A DNA stretch of 21,200 nt, taken from Candidatus Heimdallarchaeota archaeon LC_2 (lineage in GTDB: Archaea > Asgardarchaeota > Heimdallarchaeia > Heimdallarchaeales > Kariarchaeaceae). The translations under genes and the position numbers were made by a program. Where the stretch lies: positions 1 to 21,200 of the forward strand of contig MDVR01000070.1 in the NCBI GenBank assembly GCA_001940725.1, in the 5' to 3' direction. A model generated the notes under the pieces. It was not told where the DNA came from, made no database searches, and saw only the letters and a program-made list of their open reading frames with translations. This document shows positions 6,359 through 13,709 of the stretch, piece by piece (the stretch's first letter is position 1; each line of letters opens with the position of its first letter).

Positions 6359-7404
6359 CAGATAAAGTTAAGGTTGGAGTTGTGGGTTATGGAGTCATTG
6401 GAAAACGAGTTGCTGATGCCGTTCACGCACAACCAGATATGGAATTAGTGGGTATAGCTGACATTATTTCAGATGCACGTATGGATATTGCTGTTAAACG
6501 AGGATACCCCATTTATTGCTGGGATTCAAATTTTAAAGATTCTTTCACCAAGTCAGGCATAGAAATTGCAGGGTTAGATACAGATTTTGTCGAAGAATTG
6601 GATATAGTTGTAGATTGTACTCCAAAAGGAATTCCAGACAAAAATCGTTCTAAATTTAATAATATTCCTACAATTGTTCAAGGTGGAGAGCCACACAAAT
6701 CTCAAGATGCATCATTTTCAACTTTTGCAAATTATGATGATGTGATTGGAAAGAAACGGGTACGAGTTGTATCCTGTAACACAACTGGACTAGCAAGAGT
6801 TCTTTCATCTTTAGATCGAGCTTATGGAATTGATAAAAGTTTTATTTCAATTGTAAGGAGAGCCGCAGATCCCTTACGATCTAATCGAGGGCCTATAAAT
6901 GGGGTTGTACCCGTCTTAGGAAAATCTCATCATGGCCCTGATGTTGTCACGGTTATGCCACAACTTGAAGGAAAGATATATTCACTTGCAATCGCTGCAA
7001 GTTTTACTCTTTCACATGTTCATATGTTACAAATTAAACTGAATAATATTCCATCGAATGGCAAAAAAGATGTAATTAATCTTTGGCGGTCAACTCCTCG
7101 AATAATCACTCGACAGGGTCGTGAAGGTTTGTTTGATACAGCACAGCTTGTCGAATATTATCGTGATTTAGGAAGACTAAGGTATGATCGTCCTGAAAAT
7201 TTCATTTGGGAAGAAACTATTGATGTAACTCCTGATGGAAATTGCTATTTTATTATGGATATACATATGGAATCTATCCCAATTCCAGAAAATGTTGATT
7301 GTATCCGTGCGATGCTTGAAATGGAAGATGATTACTTAAAAAGTGCCTATAAAACAGATTTAGCTTTAGAAATCCTTAATGAAAATGCAAATTATGGTAT
7401 ATAA
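6355..7404 (+). CDS. gap: Type II glyceraldehyde-3-phosphate dehydrogenase
   Basis: Archaeal phosphorylating GAPDH, which interconverts glyceraldehyde 3-phosphate and 1,3-bisphosphoglycerate with NAD(P) in the cytoplasm; in archaea it often works mainly in gluconeogenesis. The N-terminal Rossmann motif is GxGxxG (G11, G13, G16 in VVGYGVIGKRVADAV). The catalytic thiol is Cys141 in SCNTTGLAR, matching the Cys near position 140 of characterised archaeal enzymes. The LRSNRGPINGVVP and HHGPDVVTVMP blocks are also family-typical. At 349 aa it is full length. The start is TTG, overlapping the regulator gene's stop by 4 bp, so its translation probably depends on the upstream genes. Nothing looks damaged. 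Confidence 0.96.
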   Translation: MTDKVKVGVVGYGVIGKRVADAVHAQPDMELVGIADIISDARMDIAVKRGYPIYCWDSNFKDSFTKSGIEIAGLDTDFVEELDIVVDCTPKGIPDKNRSKFNNIPTIVQGGEPHKSQDASFSTFANYDDVIGKKRVRVVSCNTTGLARVLSSLDRAYGIDKSFISIVRRAADPLRSNRGPINGVVPVLGKSHHGPDVVTVMPQLEGKIYSLAIAASFTLSHVHMLQIKLNNIPSNGKKDVINLWRSTPRIITRQGREGLFDTAQLVEYYRDLGRLRYDRPENFIWEETIDVTPDGNCYFIMDIHMESIPIPENVDCIRAMLEMEDDYLKSAYKTDLALEILNENANYGI

Positions 7405-7489
7405 TTGAATTAATTTCATTTCAATAATTCTATTAAATTACAAAATAATATCTAGTGATTAAATCGATTCATAATTTAATTTTATTGTC

Positions 7490-8689
7490 TTATAAGAATG
7501 AATTCTTGTCTGCGACATGAGTACCTTTTCGCTCTCGATTAATTTTATCCAAGGAATCAACAAAATCATTGTTTGTCACCTGACTTCTTTCCTCACGAAT
7601 GGCAAACATCCCTGCTTCTCGACATATGGCTTCAATTTCAGCACCAGAATAATCATAAGTATTCGAAACAAGGTAATCAAATAAAATATCCTCTGCTAAA
7701 TTCATTTTCTTTACATGAATCTTGAAAATTTGCAATCTTCCCTCATCAGTAGCCGCAGGAATCTCAATTAGTCTGTCAAATCTTCCAGGTCTAAGTAGAG
7801 CAGGATCAAGTATGTCGGGTCTATTCGTTGCACCAACAACTCGGACGTCTCCCCGCGGTTCAAAACCGTCCATCTCAGAAAGAATTTGCATTAATGTTCT
7901 TTGTACTTCTCGATCCCCCGAAGTAGCTAATTCTAATCTTCTAGATCCAATTGCATCCAATTCATCAATAAATAATATTGATGGAGCTTTTTCTCTTGCA
8001 AATTCAAATACTTCTCTTACAAGTCTTGCGCCTTCACCAATAAATTTCTGAACTAATTCACTACCAATAATTCTAATAAAAGTTGCATTGGTATGTCTAG
8101 CAACTGCTTTAGCAATTAATGTTTTACCTGTGCCTGGGGGCCCATATAATAAAACTCCTGTTGGAGGATTAATTCCTACTGCTTCAAATAGTTCGGGTTT
8201 AAGGAGAGGTAACTCTACAATTTCGCGAACTTCTTGAATTTGCACATCTAAACCACCAATATCTTCATATGATATATTGGGTTTTTCCTCAACTTCCATT
8301 GCTCTTACTTTAGGATCGGTACTTTGTGGTAACACTTCAACAATTGAAAATGATCTTTGATTCAAAGCAACTCTTACCGTTGGCTTTAGATCCTCTTTCT
8401 CAATTTTTGAACTGATACTTACAATTAATTGCGGACCAGTCGTACTCTTGACAATCGCTTTGTCATCTGATATTACTTCAAGTATAGTACCAGCAAACAA
8501 TGGGGGTGCTCTTAACCGATCCAATTCACTTCGAACATTGTTTAATTCTCTTTGAAGGCGTAATCTCTCCCCTTCTACAATTTGTTTTTCTGTTTCTAAT
8601 CTACGAGTTTGCCTTTCTAAATGACGAGTGTAAGATAACAAATAACTGGTATCTTCAGTATCAATCTTTTCGGTATCGGATGAAGTCAT
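7490..8689 (-). CDS. pan: Proteasome-activating nucleotidase (PAN)
   Basis: AAA+ unfoldase ring that feeds proteins into the archaeal 20S proteasome. Residues 15-60 form a coiled coil ([20 protein letters not shown]), followed by an OB-fold ([12 protein letters not shown]... onward), the AAA core with Walker A GPPGTGKT (about 181-188), Walker [12 protein letters not shown] (about 237-247), the second region of homology [18 protein letters not shown] and a C-terminal helical lid. At 399 aa it has the family's usual length. The C-terminus ends NSFL: the HbYX tail that docks into the 20S ring is degenerate, with Phe at the Tyr position and Ser before it. It is divergent from the PUA gene and convergent with gap. 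No proteasome subunit gene is nearby. Confidence 0.95.
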   Translation of the reverse strand: MTSSDTEKIDTEDTSYLLSYTRHLERQTRRLETEKQIVEGERLRLQRELNNVRSELDRLRAPPLFAGTILEVISDDKAIVKSTTGPQLIVSISSKIEKEDLKPTVRVALNQRSFSIVEVLPQSTDPKVRAMEVEEKPNISYEDIGGLDVQIQEVREIVELPLLKPELFEAVGINPPTGVLLYGPPGTGKTLIAKAVARHTNATFIRIIGSELVQKFIGEGARLVREVFEFAREKAPSILFIDELDAIGSRRLELATSGDREVQRTLMQILSEMDGFEPRGDVRVVGATNRPDILDPALLRPGRFDRLIEIPAATDEGRLQIFKIHVKKMNLAEDILFDYLVSNTYDYSGAEIEAICREAGMFAIREERSQVTNNDFVDSLDKINRERKGTHVADKNSFL

Positions 8690-8832
8690 AGATCCCTTGA
8701 TTTAATAAGGAACTTCTTCATTATTAAACTTAACATTGGTAGCAAGTTCTTTGCTTAGCTTCATATTTCAAACACGTCCGTAAGGAATCTTTATTGTATG
8801 CTTTCTAATTTTGGTCTACTTAGGGATATTTT

Positions 8833-9330
8833 TTGAGTTATTCGAAATTGCATTTGAGTGGAAAAGAGAGAAAAGAATTGATTACTAGAGCCTCTAAACT
8901 CATAGAAAATCCTGCGGATTTTCTTCCTAGAAAAGCACCGCTATTGCGTTTTTCATTTTCAAAAAGAGAATCGTTAATTGTCTTAAATAAGGACGATGTA
9001 ATTTTCATTGATATTAATAATTACCTTATTCCTAATCTAAAAATGGCTAGAAAGATGAATTTGATAGTCCCCAAAATAGTAGTTGATCTTGGAGCTATTA
9101 AATTCGTAACAAATGGTGCTGATATTATGAGACCTGGAATTACAGAAATCTCAGATGATGTACTGGAAGGAGATTTAGTTGTAATTGTAGAAGAACGAAA
9201 AGGATCCCCTCTAAGTTTTGGTAAAGCCATGTATGACGCGGTTGACATGAAACAAATGTCAAGTGGTAAGTGTATAAAAAACATACATTGGCTAAAGGAT
9301 AAGTGGTTTCAATTCACTTTAGATAAGTAG
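8833..9330 (+). CDS. PUA-domain protein, MCTS1/Tma20-like
   Basis: A 165-aa protein with an N-terminal pre-PUA region (residues 1-75, KERKELITRASKLI onward) and a C-terminal PUA RNA-binding domain (about 79-155). The core NGADIMRPGITEISDDVLEGDLVVIV, then SFGKAMYDAVDMKQMSSGK, fits the order seen in MCTS1/Tma20 and archaeal relatives. In eukaryotes these act with DENR in ribosome recycling and re-initiation; in archaea the role is less clear but binding to ribosome or tRNA is likely. The start is TTG at 8833, supported by where the homologous N-terminal helix begins. It is divergent from PAN and convergent with aCPSF1, only 27 bp from its stop. Confidence 0.85.
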   Translation: MSYSKLHLSGKERKELITRASKLIENPADFLPRKAPLLRFSFSKRESLIVLNKDDVIFIDINNYLIPNLKMARKMNLIVPKIVVDLGAIKFVTNGADIMRPGITEISDDVLEGDLVVIVEERKGSPLSFGKAMYDAVDMKQMSSGKCIKNIHWLKDKWFQFTLDK

Positions 9331-9357
9331 TATCTCTACTAAAATCCCATTTTACTT

Positions 9358-11271
9358 TTAATATAATCTTGTGGTTGTACCAATGGGTGGTGCAAGAGAT
9401 TCTCTTTTCACCGATTTGCCAATGCTTTTTGCAAGAGTTTCGCATTTACTCATTTCACCATGCATAATTAAGAATTTTTTTGGTCGAGGTGAAAGTCTTT
9501 TCGCAAATTCCATTAACTCCCCACGATCTGAATGGCCAGTAAATCCTGAAATTCGATGAACCTCCATATTTACAACTAATTCAACTGATTTGTTTTGTTC
9601 ATTTTTAACAATTATGGATTCAGTTCCTTCTTCTACTTTTCTGCCCAAAGTGCCCTTCCCTTGGTATGAAACAAAAATTATCATATTTTTCTCATCTTCA
9701 GCTAGTTTATTAAAATAGTAAACACTTGGGCCGCCTACCAACATTCCACTTGTTGCCATAATTATGCATGGCTCTCCTTCCAAAAGTTGTTCTCGCTCTT
9801 CTTTAACAGAAATTTCATGCCAAAATGATGCTAGAAAGGGATTATGGTTTTTTTCAAAAATTAATTCACGTAATTGTCTTGATAAAAATTCAGGATGGTT
9901 TGTAGTAATCGCTGTTGCTTCTTTGACCATTCCATCTACATAGACTGGCACTTCTGGTATTTGTTTAGTTCTTATTAGATGCTCGATCACAAGCTGTAAT
10001 TCTTGAGCTCTACCCACTGCAAGTACTGGAATGAGTACTTTACCCTTTCTTGCTAGAGCTTTTTTAATCAACATTGCTATTTGATCTTCACTATCTTGCC
10101 TTTTCGGGGTCATATCTTGGGGATTACCATAGGTGGCCTCCATAACAATAGTTTCTAATCTTGGAAATTTATGTACCGCTCTGTCTAACAACCTTGAATT
10201 AGCAAATTTGAAATCATGAGCAAAAGCAAGATTATGTTTACCATTCCCAATATGTAAATGAACAATTCCAGACCCTAATATATGTCCTGCATTGTGGAAG
10301 GTAAGTTTCACTCCGGGGGCAATATCTGTAACTTCACCATATTTTATTGTGATTGCATGTAAGGTCGATTTACGAATATCATTTTTTGAATATGGTACTA
10401 ATTTTCCTTCTTTTTCAGCTATATCTAAGTAATCAATTTGAAGCATTGTCATCAGATTTAATGTTGGATCCGTAACAAAAACAGGGCCTTCGTAACCGTA
10501 CTTAAAAAGAAAAGGAAGGAATCCACAGTGATCAAGATGGCTATGTGATATAACTACAGCATCCAAATTCAATAATTCAAATTCGGGTAAATCAAATCTT
10601 GGTAACATCTTAGAAGCCTGTGAAGACCCGACGCTTACTCCACAATCCACAAGAATATTAGCATCCCCTGTTTGGACTAATGTAGCTGTTCTCCCGACTT
10701 CGAGATATCCTCCAAGTGAAGTAATTCTAATGATGGGTTCTTCGAGTAAAGTTTCACGATGAACCATTTTTCCTATTCTAAGTAATGCTTCTTTTCTTGC
10801 GGCCGAATCACTAAACAATACATTTCTTACTGACTTAATGACATTTGATTTAATTGGAGGTATACGGAAGAATTTTGGTCTCCACAATGTCTCTTTTGTA
10901 ATTGTGTTAATCATATCGTCTTGTTTTCTGGTTAGCTTATTGGGCTTGTCGACATATATTATAACTTCTCCCATGTTTTTATCAAATTCGATATCTCCTA
11001 TGATTACTTTATCATGTAATATTTTTTTCAATTTTTCCAATACTTTGTCAATTGGTAATCTTACTGCCGGATCAGATCTTATCACAACCCTTTTGCGAAT
11101 TGTCCTTGCAATCTGACTAAGCAATCCTTCGGAATCAATTAAGACACTGATATTTTTCGAATATATCGCTACCTCTGGGCCTTCAAATTCAATCGCAGTA
11201 ACTCCAGCATTTGCGGGTATTATTCGATTGATTTGATTTGAAACTTTATCGAGGACATGTTCTGACGACAA
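9358..11271 (-). CDS. fttA: aCPSF1/FttA transcription-termination ribonuclease
   Basis: Archaeal KH-domain metallo-beta-lactamase/beta-CASP ribonuclease that cuts nascent RNA at U-rich sites and promotes termination, the counterpart of eukaryotic CPSF73. The N-terminal 140-150 residues carry the tandem KH-like region. The MBL core has SHSHLDHCG (about 242-250, zinc ligands), AGHILGSG and EATYGN. The beta-CASP part has SGMLVGGP, and the last ligand His is in ISGFTGHSDRGEL. All active-site motifs look intact and 637 aa is the usual length. The start is TTG at 11271 after a purine-rich stretch. Its presence fits an archaeon whose genes end in U-rich tracts. Confidence 0.96.
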   Translation of the reverse strand: MSSEHVLDKVSNQINRIIPANAGVTAIEFEGPEVAIYSKNISVLIDSEGLLSQIARTIRKRVVIRSDPAVRLPIDKVLEKLKKILHDKVIIGDIEFDKNMGEVIIYVDKPNKLTRKQDDMINTITKETLWRPKFFRIPPIKSNVIKSVRNVLFSDSAARKEALLRIGKMVHRETLLEEPIIRITSLGGYLEVGRTATLVQTGDANILVDCGVSVGSSQASKMLPRFDLPEFELLNLDAVVISHSHLDHCGFLPFLFKYGYEGPVFVTDPTLNLMTMLQIDYLDIAEKEGKLVPYSKNDIRKSTLHAITIKYGEVTDIAPGVKLTFHNAGHILGSGIVHLHIGNGKHNLAFAHDFKFANSRLLDRAVHKFPRLETIVMEATYGNPQDMTPKRQDSEDQIAMLIKKALARKGKVLIPVLAVGRAQELQLVIEHLIRTKQIPEVPVYVDGMVKEATAITTNHPEFLSRQLRELIFEKNHNPFLASFWHEISVKEEREQLLEGEPCIIMATSGMLVGGPSVYYFNKLAEDEKNMIIFVSYQGKGTLGRKVEEGTESIIVKNEQNKSVELVVNMEVHRISGFTGHSDRGELMEFAKRLSPRPKKFLIMHGEMSKCETLAKSIGKSVKRESLAPPIGTTTRLY

Positions 11272-11465
11272 TATTAATTCTTCCTTAAACTAATACGATT
11301 AGTATCTCCTCTCCCCTGATCCACAAAAAATGGATAAACAATTAAGTACATTTTCAAATTTATATATCAATTGTGGATGTAAAATACCCTATTCTTGAAA
11401 ATTTAAAACTTAATAATACATTAGGATAATAGTTAATTGATAATTTGAAATTTCGCAACTTTCTT

Positions 11466-12176
11466 TTATTCTAAAAGCTGTTCAAATAAATTTATAACTT
11501 GATTTTGTTCCCAATCAAGACCCCAGACTTTTTTTCTAAGGTTATCTTCTTGATCAACTAAGTAGATAATAAAAGGATGCAGCCAAACAATTTCGTGCCC
11601 TTCATGAGCACTTGTATCATCAGTAGTTGTTGAGGTATCAGTCATATCCATATCCGTTGTCATGTTCATCATGGGACTACTTTGTAGTTCAAAAAAGAAA
11701 TCCCAATCATTCGTGGTTTGGTTGATATGGTCTTTATCTCCTGTCCACATGAAATTCATATTTGATGGAACCCCATTTTCACCTGCAAGAATTTCAGAAT
11801 ATTTTTGTAACGTAGTTACATTATCATGCATATAATCAAAATCAATGACAAAGAATTCAACGTCGTTTTGATGAGCTTGATTGAGAGTTGTCAACATATT
11901 CAACATTCTTAAGGTAATCGTACTACATCCTTGAGTGCAGGCAGTGTAAATAAAAGTTACAAGTCTGACTTTTCCTGTATAATCGCTAAATGTAACATTA
12001 TCTTCATTGAGATCTGATAAAGTAAAGTCGGAAGCACGTCCAAAATTTTCCAAGGATAACTCTTTCATTTCATCATCTTCATCATTGTTCATCCAAACAT
12101 GTAAACTGACAGAAGATAACAAAACTATTGCTATAATGGCTATAGCTGTGTTTTTTTCTCCAAACATTATTTTCAC
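11466..12176 (-). CDS. SCO1/SenC-type copper chaperone
   Basis: Membrane-anchored thioredoxin-fold protein of the SCO family, which delivers copper to (or reduces thiols of) the CuA site of cytochrome oxidase. Residues 8-28 form an N-terminal membrane anchor; the fold then lies outside the cytoplasm. The copper site is C80-x3-C84 (CTQGCS, with Ser where CxxxCP is usual) and His200 in LHPFIIYLVD, the distal ligand. Between the core strands an insertion (about 167-194) is rich in Met, His, Asp and Thr (five Met, two His), suggesting an extra copper-binding loop. It is divergent from a cupredoxin gene, so both probably serve one copper-dependent electron-transfer chain. No oxidase subunit is in view. 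Confidence 0.88.
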   Translation of the reverse strand: MKIMFGEKNTAIAIIAIVLLSSVSLHVWMNNDEDDEMKELSLENFGRASDFTLSDLNEDNVTFSDYTGKVRLVTFIYTACTQGCSTITLRMLNMLTTLNQAHQNDVEFFVIDFDYMHDNVTTLQKYSEILAGENGVPSNMNFMWTGDKDHINQTTNDWDFFFELQSSPMMNMTTDMDMTDTSTTTDDTSAHEGHEIVWLHPFIIYLVDQEDNLRKKVWGLDWEQNQVINLFEQLLE

Positions 12177-12307
12177 TATAAAATTTATATTAAAAAAGAT
12201 TTTTATCTATCAAAGAATAACTAGTAAAATCAATTGTAAAAAGGCCTAAATACATTGTGTGGTATAACAATGTTCAACAAATTTTATAATAATACTGAAT
12301 TGTTGCA

Positions 12308-12346
12308 CAAAATCATATAAATATAGGTAATTTTTCAATGATTTTG
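12308..12346. promoter_or_regulatory. Inverted repeat bracketing the cupredoxin TATA box
   Basis: CAAAATCAT (12308-12316) and ATGATTTTG (12338-12346) are exact reverse complements. The left arm runs into a TATA-like box ATATAAATATA (12315-12325) and the right arm covers the expected transcription start a few bases before the ATG at 12351. A repressor dimer or tetramer binding here would block initiation, so this is a good operator candidate. Confidence 0.45.
12315..12325 (+). promoter_or_regulatory. TATA box of cupredoxin gene
   Basis: ATATAAATATA is 26-36 bp upstream of the ATG at 12351, giving an almost leaderless transcript. It is one of the clearest TATA-like sequences in the window. Confidence 0.5.
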
Positions 12347-12350
12347 CAGC

Positions 12351-12944
12351 ATGATAAAACTAAGTAAAATTCTGACTTTGAGTTTTATTATGTTATTGTT
12401 GTTTTCAATAACCATTGGATCAACTCAAGCTCATGTTACAAAGGGTAATGAGGATTATTTATTTGCTGATGATCATTGTGATGATCCTGAGTTTGAGATA
12501 ACTATCGCTGCAATTGGTCCATCAAGTTTTGATCGGAATTTGATTGAAGTTCCAGCAAATACCTGTATGACGATTTGGTTTATTAATTCAATAAATATAG
12601 CTCATAATTTTGTAATCGAATATGTTGAAAGGCCTGAATTTCATTCAGTTTATATGGATTTAGCTAATAGTTCTGCTGTATGCGGTCAGGCAAGCTCAGA
12701 CCATGCAGATACGCCTGGTAAGGCTAGATTCAATATTTTAACGCCTAAATACTACTCAGAATTAGAATTTTATTGTGGTTATCCGGGACATTATGATGCA
12801 GGTATGAAAGGCATTATCAAGGTACTAGGCGAGAAACTACCCGATAATACGGTTATAGGAATCGCTATTGCCCTAATTATGATAATTCTATTTGCTCTTG
12901 CTTTTATGGTTCACAAAAGAATTACTAAGTCGTTTTTAAAATAA
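12351..12944 (+). CDS. Membrane-anchored cupredoxin (blue copper protein)
   Basis: A 197-aa type I copper protein. It has a signal peptide (residues 1-27, likely cut after STQA), a cupredoxin barrel (about 45-158) and a C-terminal membrane helix (about 166-188) with a basic cytoplasmic end. Copper ligands are His85 (IAHNF), Cys142, His147 and Met152 in YCGYPGHYDAGMKG, the C-x4-H-x4-M spacing of auracyanin/azurin-like proteins. Between ligands 1 and 2 a loop contains Cys111 and another His, and Cys43 and Cys72 could form a disulfide. It is divergent from the SCO1-like gene and most likely an electron carrier on the outer face of the membrane. A partner oxidase is not visible here. Confidence 0.9.
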   Translation: MIKLSKILTLSFIMLLLFSITIGSTQAHVTKGNEDYLFADDHCDDPEFEITIAAIGPSSFDRNLIEVPANTCMTIWFINSINIAHNFVIEYVERPEFHSVYMDLANSSAVCGQASSDHADTPGKARFNILTPKYYSELEFYCGYPGHYDAGMKGIIKVLGEKLPDNTVIGIAIALIMIILFALAFMVHKRITKSFLK

Positions 12945-13097
12945 TTTATTGCCATTATTGTAATACATGAATATTTTTCTTTGCACACATCTCTCTTAGT
13001 ATTTTAGGCCAAACTGTTGATAGCAGAAAGCAAAATAATTAACAAAACCTGCCATCCCCTATGATATTGCCAAATATTGTAATCTTAATGAAAAAAT

Positions 13098-13679
13098 ATG
13101 TTCATAAGTATTGGTCAGGTAGCAAAATTAGGGGGAGTTTCCAAGTCTACACTTAAAAGGTGAGAAAGAGCAGATTATCTAATATCCGACTACAGGACCA
13201 GAGGGGATCATAGAAGATATCTATAAAATCCTTAAATTTCTTGCAATTAAAAAAATAAAATCTGAGAAAAATACATTGATTTATGCCAGAGTCTGTAAAC
13301 AAAAGGACGATTTGTTTGGACAAATCATTAGTTTGAAACAATACGCAGGGAAGAAAACATGGAAAATTACAGGAATTTACAATGATATAGCATAAGGGTT
13401 GAATGATGGCAGGAGAAATTTATTGAGAATGATTTCTTAGCTTTAAAACTAGCTGATTTATTCATCTGTACATACAAAGATAAAGTGGCGCGCTTTAGAA
13501 CAAGATTATTGGAGGAATTCTGTACAATTTATGATGTAGAGCTAGTGGAAACTCAAATTAAAGAGATTTCTGAAGAGGAAAAGCTAGCACATTCACTCAT
13601 TGCTATTCTCACCTCTTTCTCTGCTAAATTGTACAGATCCAGAAGGGGAAGAATCAAAGAGATTCCAGCTCTCACATGA
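13098..13679 (+). pseudogene. tnpA: Decayed IS607-type serine recombinase (TnpA)
   Basis: The remains of an IS607 transposase can be followed through three frames. Frame A (from 13098) gives IGQVAKLGGVSKSTLKR, then TGA at 13161 where family members have Trp, then ERADYLISDYRTRGDHRRYL: the MerR-like DNA-binding domain. A frameshift near 13216-13224 leads to LIYARVCKQKDDLFGQ...YNDIA, a TAA, then GLNDGRRNLLRMIS, the resolvase domain. A second frameshift near 13440 leads to FICTYKDKVARFRTRLLEEF...LIAILTSFSAKLYRSRRGR, the end of the catalytic domain. The catalytic Ser of YARVS is Cys (TGT). Two or more stops, two frameshifts and the lost nucleophile show it is inactive. It lies directly upstream of a TnpB-like gene, as in IS607 elements. 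Confidence 0.88.
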
Positions 13680-13709
13680 GTTTAAATAGGATTCAAGATA
13701 ATCTAATTC

